Positions 1 to 9,962 of a stretch of DNA of 58,244 bases are shown here, one piece after another. Origin of the DNA: a bacterium (GTDB taxonomy: Bacteria; Fidelibacterota; UBA8477; JABMPR01); assembly GCA_013202895.1 (NCBI GenBank), contig JABMPR010000225.1, positions 1 through 58,244 on the forward strand. The letters run 5' to 3'. Position numbers and translations under genes: made by a program. The first letter of the stretch is position 1. Each line of letters opens with the position of its first letter. The notes under the pieces were generated by a model that was given only the letters and a program-made list of their open reading frames with translations, was not told the origin of the DNA and ran no database searches.

Positions 1-46
1 CAACCACGTTGGCAACGTGGAGCTCTACCAACTGAGCTACTCTCGC
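1..46 (-). tRNA. tRNA-Gly(GCC), partial, truncated by the window start
   Basis: Reverse complement GCGAGAG-TA-GCTC-AGTTGGTA-GAGC-T-CCACG-TTGCCAA-CGTGG: acceptor 5' strand, D arm and anticodon arm with anticodon GCC. Confidence 0.9.
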
Positions 47-335
47 ATTCTTTTGTCTGGCTTGCAGATAGCCTAAAAGCGGCGTGAATATAAATCTACT
101 CAAGGGTGCTGCAAACTCTTTTGATTCAAAAAAGAGGATCGAGTTTTGAATTATCCTAGCTCATATTATTTGCAGCGTATGTTAGCGGCCGACGACACAA
201 TCTTAATCCAAACTATCCATACTATTATCTAAGAAGAATTTGAAATTGTCACCTCTGGGAAGGCTTATTATTTCTATCATATTTGACTCTATTAAGCATA
301 AGATATGATACAAATATTGTCATAAAATATGATAT

Positions 336-363
336 CATGCTGATATATTTATATATCAGCATG
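336..363. repeat. Inverted repeat CATGCTGATATA-TTTA-TATATCAGCATG
   Basis: Perfect 12-bp arms read directly; flanked by direct repeats TCAGCATGAGGTA / TCAGCATGAAGTA. Confidence 0.85.
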
Positions 364-510
364 AGGTATAATATTGTTCAGCATGAAGTATTTAAAATAT
401 CTTAAGTATAAATAAATCAACACTATAACTCATGTATTAGTGCTTTGGCATATGCTTTGTGAAAGGTATGTATACAATCAGAAACGATTAATACAAAAAG
501 GGAGATAATC

Positions 511-879
511 ATGGTAAAAACAAAACTCACAATCGCAGTATTAGCCCTGATTCTTGCAGGAACAATTTTACATGCTAAGCCAATGAACATTGCTAGCACT
601 AGCCAACCCACACCCCGAGGTGGGATCCGCACCCTTGAACTCAACGCGACCTATCCGCTCTGGGCAAAAGCAGAACAAATAGAGAGCAATGTTATTCTAC
701 AATTTTATGTAGATAGAGAGGGGAACGTTTCTAATGTTCATATCACTAAAAGTGGTGGCAATATATTCGATCAATCTGCAATAGATGCAGTCTTGAGTAC
801 AAAGTGGGAGCCTGCCAGACAGGATGGATTCCCCGTAGCGGTAACATTCGAGCTACCATTTGAGTACCGTTCCAAATAG
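511..879 (+). CDS. Small secreted TonB C-terminal-domain-like protein
   Basis: Signal peptide; VILQFYVDREGNVSNVHITKSGG..FDQSAIDAVLSTKWEPARQDGFPVAVTFELPFEY resembles the TonB_C domain. Confidence 0.75.
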   Translation: MVKTKLTIAVLALILAGTILHAKPMNIASTSQPTPRGGIRTLELNATYPLWAKAEQIESNVILQFYVDREGNVSNVHITKSGGNIFDQSAIDAVLSTKWEPARQDGFPVAVTFELPFEYRSK

Positions 880-925
880 TGTGCAGTAATTAGATTTTTG
901 ACAGATCATCCATTTAACAAAACTT

Positions 926-961
926 GCAGACAGGATGTGTAGTTATTCTGTCTGTTTTTTT
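926..961 (+). terminator. Rho-independent terminator
   Basis: CAGACAG ... CTGTCTG followed by TTTTTTT. Confidence 0.65.
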
Positions 962-1256
962 AGAGTGGCTTTATTTTAATTTCTACCTTAATCATGTTGT
1001 ACTTCAGAGTTTTGAGGGCATCGATTGCCGCATCGATATCAATATTAAAAGTGTCTTCATGTCCATAGTTTAATAGGTGGGGAACTGAAAGCTCATAAGC
1101 CGATGCAATCTTTTCTAATGTTGAATAAGTAGGATCACTCATTCCGCGTTCTAATTTGCTGATATAACTTCGATCTAGACCTGCATTAGTAGCCAGATCC
1201 TTTTGTAACAATCGATGAGCTTTTCTTACAATCTGTAATTGTTTTCCTATTTCCAT
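960..1256 (-). CDS. XRE-family HTH transcriptional regulator
   Basis: MEIGKQLQIVRKAHRLLQKDLATNAGLDRSYISKLERGMSDPTYSTLEKIASAYELSV; start trimmed from the ORF at 1280. Confidence 0.85.
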   Translation of the reverse strand: MEIGKQLQIVRKAHRLLQKDLATNAGLDRSYISKLERGMSDPTYSTLEKIASAYELSVPHLLNYGHEDTFNIDIDAAIDALKTLKYNMIKVEIKIKPL

Positions 1257-1398
1257 ATTAAAATTTCTCCCCAATTTCAATGGTACTCTCAGACTATTTC
1301 GTCAAATGAAGAATTCGTCGAATATAAGTGCTATAGAGCCAATATTAATGATTTTCGATAAGTTAATGGATGCCTTCATAAATGGGTTAAATTGAATC

Positions 1399-2085
1399 AT
1401 GACAGGTATCTGGGATATAGAAAATACCCTTGAATTGCGACATAGAATGGTTACTGAGCAGTTACAGAATAGGGGTATTAGCAACATTGATATACTGCAC
1501 GCTTTCGAAGAGGTCCCCCGTCATATGTTTATTCCAAATGTTCCTGTCAATGACGCCTATGGCGATTATCCTATCCCAATAAAGGCAGGTCAAACTATAA
1601 GCCAGCCTTTTATCGTGGCCTTAATGCTTTCTTATCTTGAACTTAGATCGAATCATGAGGTCTTTGAGATTGGCAGTGGAAGTGGATATGCTACTGCCAT
1701 TATAGCCAAATTATGCAGGCATGTTGACGCACTGGAGGTTTACAATAACTTAATCCGGGATTCAATTTCTGTTTTAAAGCAGCTCGGGGTATCAAATTTA
1801 TCAATACAGCACCGTAGTGCATGGGAACAATTGCAAACCCTAAAGGTATATGATCGTATTATTTTGTGGGCTAGTCCACCTCGCATCCCACAGCATCTTT
1901 TTGAATGCTTGTCCGATAGTGGAATATTAGTTACACCTGAAGGGAAATCTGATCAATACTTATGGATTTATAAAAAGATTAATGGGCGGATAACCAAGGA
2001 AAGAAAAGATGCTGTCAGGTTTGTTCCCCTGGTGCGGGGTAGCGTGAATGAGATTGACAGCCCTCAAGGAGGGGAAAATGAATAG
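1399..2085 (+). CDS. pcm: Protein-L-isoaspartate O-methyltransferase
   Basis: MVTEQLQNRGI..VPRHMFIP..YGDYPIPIKAGQTISQPFIVALM..VFEIGSGSGYATA. Confidence 0.92.
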   Translation: MTGIWDIENTLELRHRMVTEQLQNRGISNIDILHAFEEVPRHMFIPNVPVNDAYGDYPIPIKAGQTISQPFIVALMLSYLELRSNHEVFEIGSGSGYATAIIAKLCRHVDALEVYNNLIRDSISVLKQLGVSNLSIQHRSAWEQLQTLKVYDRIILWASPPRIPQHLFECLSDSGILVTPEGKSDQYLWIYKKINGRITKERKDAVRFVPLVRGSVNEIDSPQGGENE

Positions 2086-2710
2086 ACTCTACAAATCAAA
2101 TACAGATAAGGTTTTTGATGGTGTATGTGGTGGTATTGGTGAATATTTCAACATTGATGCGGTCATCGTGCGCTTATTGTGGGTGATCCTAGTTATATTC
2201 GGAGGCACGGGAGTTCTGGCATATCTGGTAGCAATGTTAATCATACCCAAAAACCCGGGACAGACAGATGCTGCAGAAGTGTCCCAAAAACGAGTTCACA
2301 GTAGTTCCATTTCACAAAGATTTTGGGGCATATTATTAATCATTGCTGGTGTATTTCTCCTTCTTGGCCTGATTGGTCCGGTGGGTGGATTCTTTGCTGG
2401 CGTCAGTATCGTTATGGGACATGTTCTCTGGCCGCTGATAGTTATTACTCTGGGCTTGTATCTTATCTTCAATAATTCAGATCATAAAGATATCAAATCC
2501 TCAATTGATGAAGCCTTTCCTCCCGGTCGAAAATTGTACAAGTCACGGAATGACAAACGAATTGCTGGTGTCTGCGGCGGAATTGGCATCTACTTCAATA
2601 CAGATTCGAATATCATCAGAATCTTTTGGGTTATGGCAACCCTAGGCTCCTTTGGTTTTGGATTGCTGGCATATTTCCTTCTGGCTATCTTTTTGACTGA
2701 TGCTGAATAA
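2078..2710 (+). CDS. PspC-domain membrane protein with two PspC domains
   Basis: Two copies of LYKSxxDKxxxGVCGGIGxYFNxDxxIxRxxWV separated by TM segments; start at MNRLYKSN. Confidence 0.88.
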   Translation: MNRLYKSNTDKVFDGVCGGIGEYFNIDAVIVRLLWVILVIFGGTGVLAYLVAMLIIPKNPGQTDAAEVSQKRVHSSSISQRFWGILLIIAGVFLLLGLIGPVGGFFAGVSIVMGHVLWPLIVITLGLYLIFNNSDHKDIKSSIDEAFPPGRKLYKSRNDKRIAGVCGGIGIYFNTDSNIIRIFWVMATLGSFGFGLLAYFLLAIFLTDAE

Positions 2711-2757
2711 CAGCAACGGGAGTTATTTGAGGATCCAAAATTACTGACATATTTAAA

Positions 2758-4401
2758 TTGAGAATTATCAGCGTCCTCACACTTGTTATGGGTCTCTATA
2801 GCCTGAGTTTTACCCAAGGTGTCTATGAAAATGGCACTTTTGTAAGCTTACCTGCAGGTAAGCATGTTAATCACAGTTACTATGGTACATGGAATGCATA
2901 TTTTGCTGTTGAGGATGGTGTGTTGGTTTATAACCATCATGAAGAGCATTGGTTAGACCCCATAACATCCAGCAATGGACTATCACAGTATCCCGCTTTA
3001 TTGGTTTGGCAAGATCCTGGAACTCAAGAGGTTTGGATAGTCACTCCAGATTTTGTTTTTATATATGATCCTTTAACTCAATGGATGGAACATCAACCAT
3101 TGCCGAAAGATTCAAAATTCTCAGGGAAATATGAGTTGGGAGTCTCGCTAAATCGTGTCGTAATAACTTCCAGAAATATTGAGACAGGTGAGAGTTACTC
3201 TGCATTATTTATAAAGAGCTCGGGGAACTTTGATTCCTGGGGTCAGGACTCCACTCTGGATGTTGAGTGGGATGCCATCGAACGTTTTCAGGCCATCGAT
3301 CCAACTTTAACTGACCTGTACGGGTCACTGGCTGTTCAAACCATCTCAAATGGTAACTTTGATTCAGATGGCCTGGTACACCTGGATGGATATCCCAATC
3401 AATCATCAAGCTCTGTTTCTGCATTATCAGGACTTTCAGGCTCTGGCGATGTATTTTTGAGCACCTATGGGATGGGTGTGTTTCATCAAAAAATCAGTGG
3501 TGGTGAATTTATCCAACTTCCATTTGGCTTACTATCTCCTGATGTCATGTCACTTAAAATAATTGGTGATCAGTTGTTAGTTGGTGGACGAGCAGGATTG
3601 ACACTTATGAAGGCTTACGATGTAGAATATGATGAAGCTATCAGGGATACCTATTTCGACTATTCATTTATTTCTGCCATAGATAGTACAAACTCTGATC
3701 TATGGGTTGCCGGTAGAGGAGGCGTGTTTAAAAAATCTAGAAAAAGCGGTGAGTGGCAACGAATAGTAAGCAAACAGGATTTAACCAGCACTCGTATTTA
3801 TTCTATCGCTGCTGGGATTGATGGTAATCTCATGATCGCTACTGAACGTAATGCCTTTTTATACCATGAATCTGGTCTGGTACTACAGATATTATTTCCG
3901 GAAGGACTTGACTGGCCAGTTTTTGATATAACTTATCTCGATGGTAAATTTTATATCTCTACTTTGATGGGGCTATTTATATATGATGAATTCAATCAAA
4001 ACTTTAGCGCCAGAGTTGACGGTTATGGTGAGATGCATCCACCTCAGTCTGAGCCCGCAATAGATCCTATATACAAATGTTTGATAATAGATGAGATATT
4101 ATGGGCAACAACCAGTAGAGGACTGATGACATTCAACCTGGTTGAAGCAAATGGCAATTCTTTCCTTGCACCTCATGCACCATTCAAACCAAGAGGTCTC
4201 ACTTTTGTCGGTGGGCGAGCGTGGATTGGTACGGATATTGGAATGTATACTTATGATTCCAAATCGTCAACTTGGCGCCATTATACCACAAATGATGGGA
4301 TAATAAGTAACTTTGTAACTGATTTGGCTGCTGACTCTGACTATATTTGGGTTGGTACGAATCTAGGACTAACGAGGGTAAAGTGGCAAAATCTATATTA
4401 G
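2758..4401 (+). CDS. Secreted beta-propeller protein (two-component-regulator-propeller-like repeats)
   Basis: TTG start, signal peptide; repeats such as DGIISNFVTDLAADSDYIWVGTNLGLTRV and GGRAWIGTDIGMYTYD. Confidence 0.75.
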   Translation: MRIISVLTLVMGLYSLSFTQGVYENGTFVSLPAGKHVNHSYYGTWNAYFAVEDGVLVYNHHEEHWLDPITSSNGLSQYPALLVWQDPGTQEVWIVTPDFVFIYDPLTQWMEHQPLPKDSKFSGKYELGVSLNRVVITSRNIETGESYSALFIKSSGNFDSWGQDSTLDVEWDAIERFQAIDPTLTDLYGSLAVQTISNGNFDSDGLVHLDGYPNQSSSSVSALSGLSGSGDVFLSTYGMGVFHQKISGGEFIQLPFGLLSPDVMSLKIIGDQLLVGGRAGLTLMKAYDVEYDEAIRDTYFDYSFISAIDSTNSDLWVAGRGGVFKKSRKSGEWQRIVSKQDLTSTRIYSIAAGIDGNLMIATERNAFLYHESGLVLQILFPEGLDWPVFDITYLDGKFYISTLMGLFIYDEFNQNFSARVDGYGEMHPPQSEPAIDPIYKCLIIDEILWATTSRGLMTFNLVEANGNSFLAPHAPFKPRGLTFVGGRAWIGTDIGMYTYDSKSSTWRHYTTNDGIISNFVTDLAADSDYIWVGTNLGLTRVKWQNLY

Positions 4402-5651
4402 GGTCAACGAGTTCATTATTGTTATTAGGTCTCCTTTTAGGGGGATGTGCAGAACAAAAAGTTAATCCGGAGAAAGATCTGACTTTACCAGAATTCTCAT
4501 TTGTTGGTCTTTCGGAACCAACATCCGATAAACAAAATATCAAGCTTTCAATCCATGTTAAAATTCCTCACACAGAACTTCAATTCACGCGTTCCGATGA
4601 CAATTTCCTGGCTCGTTATGAAGTAGGTGTAACTATATCGGATGAAAATAATGAACGGATCGCCGGAAATATCTGGAGTGATTCACTCTGGCTTGATGTA
4701 TACAAAGATACCAGAAAAACCGACAAAACAGTCCTTACTATGAAAAGTTTTGTAGTGCCTGCTGGTGAATTAAATTTGAGTGTACGAGTAACAGATCTCT
4801 ACACTAATAAGACCAGAATTCTGAGCAAAACTGTTGATCAATCACAGATGTATTCAGGAGAGTTAGCTCTGGGAAATATCGTGATTATGGACAATCGAAC
4901 AGACCAGGAATCAGAGCTATTAATGGACCAATCTTTTTTTGAGATAGTTGATACCCTTGTATTTATGGCTCGAATTATGGGGGAGAATCATCCCTACAAA
5001 GTCACTTACGAATTAACAGCAAAAGATAAAAGTGTCGCCAAAAACAGTCTGGTCTTGGACTATTCAGGAGCAATTGATTCGCTTTTATCCTTTCGCATTC
5101 CATTAACGGACATGCGTTATTCTAACTATACTCTGCACCTTTCAGCAGAGGATGGCAATGAAAATCATGTAAATACCAAGGCACATTTTAGAGTGCGGAT
5201 TCGTGGTATCAATTTCGATGTTGGTGATCTGGATGAAGCTGTAAAACAATTAATCTATATCGCCGATGAGCGCCAGATTAATGACATATTGTCAGGAAAC
5301 ACCGAAGATGAAATGATTAAATTTAATGAGTTCTGGGCTGAATTAGACCCAACACCAGGATCTAATATCAATGAACTTATGGAAGAATATTATCGTCGAG
5401 TAGCTTTTTCACTGGAGGCTTTTACTGTGGTTCAGCCTGGTTGGAAGACTGACCGGGGGATGATCTATATTCTATTCGGACCGCCAGATGAGATTCAAAG
5501 AGGACCTTTCGAGCTAAACCAGAAACCATATCAAATCTGGGAATACTATCGTTTGGGTAAGCAGTTTGTTTTTCGTGATCATACCGGTTTTGGAGATTAC
5601 CGATTGGACCAGACTTACCTGGATAATAACGATTGGCGCTTTAGATATTGA
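4383..5651 (+). CDS. GWxTD-domain lipoprotein
   Basis: GTG start after GAGG gives VAKSILGSTSSLLLLGLLLGGC lipobox; C-terminal QPGWKTDRGMIYILFGPPDEIQRGPF..QIWEYY. Confidence 0.85.
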   Translation: MAKSILGSTSSLLLLGLLLGGCAEQKVNPEKDLTLPEFSFVGLSEPTSDKQNIKLSIHVKIPHTELQFTRSDDNFLARYEVGVTISDENNERIAGNIWSDSLWLDVYKDTRKTDKTVLTMKSFVVPAGELNLSVRVTDLYTNKTRILSKTVDQSQMYSGELALGNIVIMDNRTDQESELLMDQSFFEIVDTLVFMARIMGENHPYKVTYELTAKDKSVAKNSLVLDYSGAIDSLLSFRIPLTDMRYSNYTLHLSAEDGNENHVNTKAHFRVRIRGINFDVGDLDEAVKQLIYIADERQINDILSGNTEDEMIKFNEFWAELDPTPGSNINELMEEYYRRVAFSLEAFTVVQPGWKTDRGMIYILFGPPDEIQRGPFELNQKPYQIWEYYRLGKQFVFRDHTGFGDYRLDQTYLDNNDWRFRY

Positions 5652-5839
5652 AGATCCCGACGGAACTCAGTTCCAGCTAGGCCTAATTATTAAATAAAAC
5701 ACTTTATATTACACTCCTAACTCCCTAAAATATCGAGATTTTAGCCCAATTAGTAAGTGCTATTGGACAAAAATATTCTAAATTTCGCACTGCCTGAAAA
5801 AAGACATCGCAGGCTAGGGTTTTAGAACAGTTGCAAAGA

Positions 5840-5858
5840 CCTGAAAGCACCTTTCAGG
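5840..5858 (+). promoter_or_regulatory. Hairpin in the 5' leader of mreB, just before the ribosome binding site
   Basis: CCTGAAAG-CAC-CTTTCAGG, 13 bp before the mreB ATG with GAGAGGG between. Confidence 0.5.
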
Positions 5859-5871
5859 CGTGAGAGGGTAG

Positions 5872-6894
5872 ATGACCACAAAATTTTCAAATTTTCGAAA
5901 CTGGATGGGTGTTGATATTGCAGTAGATTTGGGAACTGCAAACACACTTATTTATGTCCGAGGACAGGGAATCGTTCTGAATGAACCATCCATCGTTGCC
6001 AAGTCCAAATCAACTTCCAAGGTTATTGCAGTTGGAAACGAAGCCAAGCAGATGGTTGGTAAGGTGCATCAGGAAATCGAGACTATTCGACCCTTACGCG
6101 ATGGTGTTATCGCTGATTTTGAGATGGCTGACGGTATGCTCCAGGGATTTCTGAATAAATTGCCCATATCAAAGTTGGCTCGACCCAGAATGGTAATCTG
6201 TGTACCTTCAGGTATTACAGAAGTGGAGAAACGGGCTGTAAAAGAATCGGCTGAAAGGCGTAACGCACGGGAAGTATTTTTGATTGAGGAACCAGTAGCA
6301 GCGGCCATCGGAATTGGAATTGATATTAGTGAGCCCGTTGGAACCATGATAGTTGATATTGGGGGAGGGACGACTGAGATTGCTATTATTGCCCTCAATG
6401 GTATTGTAACCAAGGAATCCTTGCGTATTGCAGGCGACGAAATGGATGAAGCCATTATTCAGCATTTTAAACGAGATCACAATCTGCTCATCGGCGAGCG
6501 TACTGCTGAGAGCATTAAATGTAATGTCGGTTCTGCACTTCAGGGTTCAGACTATAAATTATCAGTTAAAGGCAGGAATATGATTGCCGGTATCCCCAAA
6601 ACAATTGAAGTCTCTTCTGCAGAAATTCGAGATGCACTGAGAGATACGATAGATCTTATTGTTGATGCAGTAAAAATGTGTCTGGAGCGGACACCGCCTG
6701 AGCTTAGCTCTGATCTTCTGGACCGAGGTATCATACTTACAGGCGGCGGAGCACTTTTGCGCGGTTTTGATAAACGTATGCGCCTGGAGGTGGATTTACC
6801 CGTTAATGTCGCAGAGTATCCTTTACTTTCTATTGTTCAAGGTACAGGGAAGGTTCTTGACAATATTGCCCGTTACGAGGATGTACTCTATTAA
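5872..6894 (+). CDS. mreB: Rod shape-determining protein MreB
   Basis: VDLGTANTLIYVRGQGIVLNEPS, VDIGGGTTEIA, ILTGGGALLRG. Confidence 0.98.
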   Translation: MTTKFSNFRNWMGVDIAVDLGTANTLIYVRGQGIVLNEPSIVAKSKSTSKVIAVGNEAKQMVGKVHQEIETIRPLRDGVIADFEMADGMLQGFLNKLPISKLARPRMVICVPSGITEVEKRAVKESAERRNAREVFLIEEPVAAAIGIGIDISEPVGTMIVDIGGGTTEIAIIALNGIVTKESLRIAGDEMDEAIIQHFKRDHNLLIGERTAESIKCNVGSALQGSDYKLSVKGRNMIAGIPKTIEVSSAEIRDALRDTIDLIVDAVKMCLERTPPELSSDLLDRGIILTGGGALLRGFDKRMRLEVDLPVNVAEYPLLSIVQGTGKVLDNIARYEDVLY

Positions 6895-6922
6895 TGGGTT
6901 TGACGCTGTGTTAGGATAGATC

Positions 6923-7711
6923 TTGGTCACTGCAGCAATTCCAATATCTCGCTATAGATCTCTAGCAAATCTTCTTGTGGCAATCGCCTTGTCTCTGGTG
7001 ATAATTGCCTCTGATGACAATTCTACCCTCCAAAGAACCCGAGGTCTAATACTTGATGCATCGGCATATCTTTATCTTCCCTTACAATGGGTTGAAACCC
7101 TATTCACAATCCAGAAAGATCATCGTGAACTACAGCAGCGTCATATTCAGGCCCAAATTGATTTAAATAAATACAAGACTCTTGTAAGCGAAAATAGACG
7201 CTTAAGAAATATGCTGGGCTTTAAAGGGGAGAAAAGCTTTCTACTTATACCAGCCAATGTCCTTTCCGATGTTGGGAGTCATACTATGAACAGTTTTACA
7301 GTCGATCAGGGATCCAACGACGGCGTCGAATTGCTTGCAGGAGTCGTGGATGCTCAGGCTCAATTAGTTGGAAAAGTTGTCGCTATTTCACCGAACACCT
7401 CGTTGATTCAACTGGTTAATGATAAAAATTTTCGAGTATCAGTAAGGGAAATGCGATCCAGAAATGTTGGTATTTTGAGCTATTCATTGAAAAAGGGCTA
7501 TATGATTCAGGATGTTCCCAAAAATGCTGAGGTGATTGCCGGTGACTCAGTAGTAACCTCTGGATTTAGCGATATTTTCCCAGAACATATATTTGTAGGA
7601 TGGGTTTCTGACATATCCCCGGTGGTAGAGGACTATGTCAAGTCTGTTCAGGTAGATTTAGGTACCGATTTTAACCGTCTCGAAGAAGTCTTTATACTAA
7701 AAACAAAATGA
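6923..7711 (+). CDS. mreC: Rod shape-determining protein MreC
   Basis: N-terminal TM, coiled coil, NRRLRNMLGF, position after mreB. Confidence 0.92.
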   Translation: MVTAAIPISRYRSLANLLVAIALSLVIIASDDNSTLQRTRGLILDASAYLYLPLQWVETLFTIQKDHRELQQRHIQAQIDLNKYKTLVSENRRLRNMLGFKGEKSFLLIPANVLSDVGSHTMNSFTVDQGSNDGVELLAGVVDAQAQLVGKVVAISPNTSLIQLVNDKNFRVSVREMRSRNVGILSYSLKKGYMIQDVPKNAEVIAGDSVVTSGFSDIFPEHIFVGWVSDISPVVEDYVKSVQVDLGTDFNRLEEVFILKTK

Positions 7712-8184
7712 TTGATATTTTAAAGTATAGCCTATTGGGTCTGCTCGTTTTGATATTCCAATGGATGTTGGGCGATGTTTTTAGCATATTTGGAGTGACT
7801 CCCAGTTTTCTGGTTATTTTTATCATTTTAGTAGGTCTCACACGTAGCCAGGTAATGGCCATTTGGTTAGGATTTATCCTGGGATTTATCATTGACGCTT
7901 TAACAAGCACATCATTACTGGGTATCACCGCGCTTGCATTATCGGTCGTAGGGTATCTGGCTGGTATCTTTCAAGATCGGATTGTTCGTATCCCCATACC
8001 TGTCCAATACCTGCTTCATACTGGATTTTTACTGGTCTTTTTTATACTTACAGTAATGATTTCCTTACAGAATTCTCAATGGTCTGCAGGTGATATTGTC
8101 TTTCTCGTTTTAATGCCTAAAACCCTTTATACGCTAGGAGTACTCAGTGCCATATTCGTTCTCCTGCGTGTTGGGGCGGAGTAG
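7708..8184 (+). CDS. mreD: Rod shape-determining protein MreD
   Basis: Small polytopic membrane protein between mreC and the PBP2 gene, ATGA overlap. Confidence 0.85.
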   Translation: MIDILKYSLLGLLVLIFQWMLGDVFSIFGVTPSFLVIFIILVGLTRSQVMAIWLGFILGFIIDALTSTSLLGITALALSVVGYLAGIFQDRIVRIPIPVQYLLHTGFLLVFFILTVMISLQNSQWSAGDIVFLVLMPKTLYTLGVLSAIFVLLRVGAE

Positions 8185-9962
8185 TGCTACAGGGAAAGAA
8201 TATCGTAGAAGTCTGGCGATCTCTCCTGGTCCATGGCCTGCTGGCATTCATCTTCCTGATTCTTATGGGGCGCTACTATTATCTGATGATAGTGCTCCAT
8301 GAAAAATATTCTGAAAAAGCCACTGCAAATCACATCCGTGCTGTTCCTGTACTAGCTTCTCGTGGAATAATATATGATACTGAATATAATATCCTCGTGG
8401 ACAATGCACCCAGCTATACCATATTAGTCATCCCCATCGAAGTAAAGAATAAGCCTGAATCCCTCGAACGCTTATCAAAAATCATGGAAGTATCAGTAGA
8501 AGAGATCAATCGTCGAATTCAAAAGAATCGTCGTGGATCTTTTGCTCCTGCCAAAGTATTTAGTCGTGTTCCCTTCGAGAAAATATCACACTTGCAAGAG
8601 CACCGTTTGGAACTAATTGGTGTAACCTATAGTATTGAGCCTATTCGTAAATATGTCTCTGATCTCGATCTGACCCACTCTTTGGGTTATACACGCGAGA
8701 TAAATAGAGATGATCTAGACAGGTATAGCAGTGATTTGGATTATCAACCTGGCGACCAGGTTGGCTGGAAAGGTATCGAAAAATTTTATGAAGCTGAGCT
8801 TCACGGACAACGCGGGTTTCGTTATCTCGAGGTCAACGCCTTCGGACAGGAAATAGGAGAATCAGATGACCGAGCCCCAATAAATCCCAAGCCAGGCCAC
8901 GATTTGCTACTTACAATAGATCCATTTCTTCAGTCTATTGCGGAGAAGGCATTGGCTGATTCTTCAGGTGCTCTGGTAATCCTCAATCATCAGACTGGTG
9001 AAATCCTGGCATATGCCAGTCGTCCCGGGTATGATCTGGAAAAATTATCCGGGCGTATCTCTTCCAAGGATTGGAATGCCTTAAGGGAAGATCCCCGGAA
9101 ACCACTATATGACCGCGGAATTCAAGGACTTTATCCTGCAGGTTCAACCCTGAAACCATTGGCCGCCCTTTATTCTCTCGAGAATCATTCAAATGCCAAA
9201 GAACGGCGTTATATTTGTAGAGGCGGCTATCGATTGGGAAATAGAACTTTTGGGTGCTGGAAGAAATCAGGTCATGGGAAAGTAAATCTACATGAAGCAA
9301 TAGAGCAATCATGTAATGTTTTCTTTTATAATTTGATTCAGGATATTGGACTTGAAGATTGGGCGCACATGGCACGCAGTTTTGGACTTGGACAGCTGTC
9401 TGGAATTGACATTCCGGGAGAGAACAAGGGTCTGGTGCCAGATACACGTTATATGAATCGTAAATATGGTGTGAACAATTGGACCCGAGGTAACCTGCTA
9501 AATATCGTCGTTGGACAGGGTGATGTCCTTGCCACCCCGCTGCAATTGGCTCAATTTGCAGGAATGATAGCAACTAAAGGTGTCCTGCAAAGACCCCATT
9601 TCGTCAACCGAGTCATCTCAAAAAGTGGAGTGATTGTCGAGGAAATTAATCCCAAATCTGAAACAAAAGTAAATGCCTCCAACGCATCCTGGAATTTCAT
9701 TCAAGAGGCCATGTGGGCTGTTGTCAATGGTCCTCATGGTACAGCAAAATCTGCTCGCCAAAAGGATTGGGAGATATATGGGAAGACAGGCACAGCCCAA
9801 AATCCACATGGAGAGGATCATGCCTGGTTTATTGGATTCAGCCTTGATGAACGATACCCATATTCCTGGGCTCTGCTCCTTGAAAATGGCGGTGGTGGCG
9901 GAGGGAAAGCTGCGCCTTTGGTCGGAAAAGTTCTTCGTCAAATTGCGAGAAAGGATTTGTGA
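8184..9962 (+). CDS. mrdA: Penicillin-binding protein 2
   Basis: Active-site motifs GSTLKP (SxxK), SCN, KTGTAQ; adjacent rodA. Confidence 0.96.
   Translation: MLQGKNIVEVWRSLLVHGLLAFIFLILMGRYYYLMIVLHEKYSEKATANHIRAVPVLASRGIIYDTEYNILVDNAPSYTILVIPIEVKNKPESLERLSKIMEVSVEEINRRIQKNRRGSFAPAKVFSRVPFEKISHLQEHRLELIGVTYSIEPIRKYVSDLDLTHSLGYTREINRDDLDRYSSDLDYQPGDQVGWKGIEKFYEAELHGQRGFRYLEVNAFGQEIGESDDRAPINPKPGHDLLLTIDPFLQSIAEKALADSSGALVILNHQTGEILAYASRPGYDLEKLSGRISSKDWNALREDPRKPLYDRGIQGLYPAGSTLKPLAALYSLENHSNAKERRYICRGGYRLGNRTFGCWKKSGHGKVNLHEAIEQSCNVFFYNLIQDIGLEDWAHMARSFGLGQLSGIDIPGENKGLVPDTRYMNRKYGVNNWTRGNLLNIVVGQGDVLATPLQLAQFAGMIATKGVLQRPHFVNRVISKSGVIVEEINPKSETKVNASNASWNFIQEAMWAVVNGPHGTAKSARQKDWEIYGKTGTAQNPHGEDHAWFIGFSLDERYPYSWALLLENGGGGGGKAAPLVGKVLRQIARKDL

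Noticed and set aside
1300-1320. Repeated TTCGTC elements before pcm as a possible operator
   Set aside because: Two 6-mers only; too short to support a claim without comparative data.
8983-9573. Long minus-strand ORF (196 aa) inside mrdA
   Set aside because: Antisense to a clear PBP2 coding frame and shows no family motif; shadow ORF.
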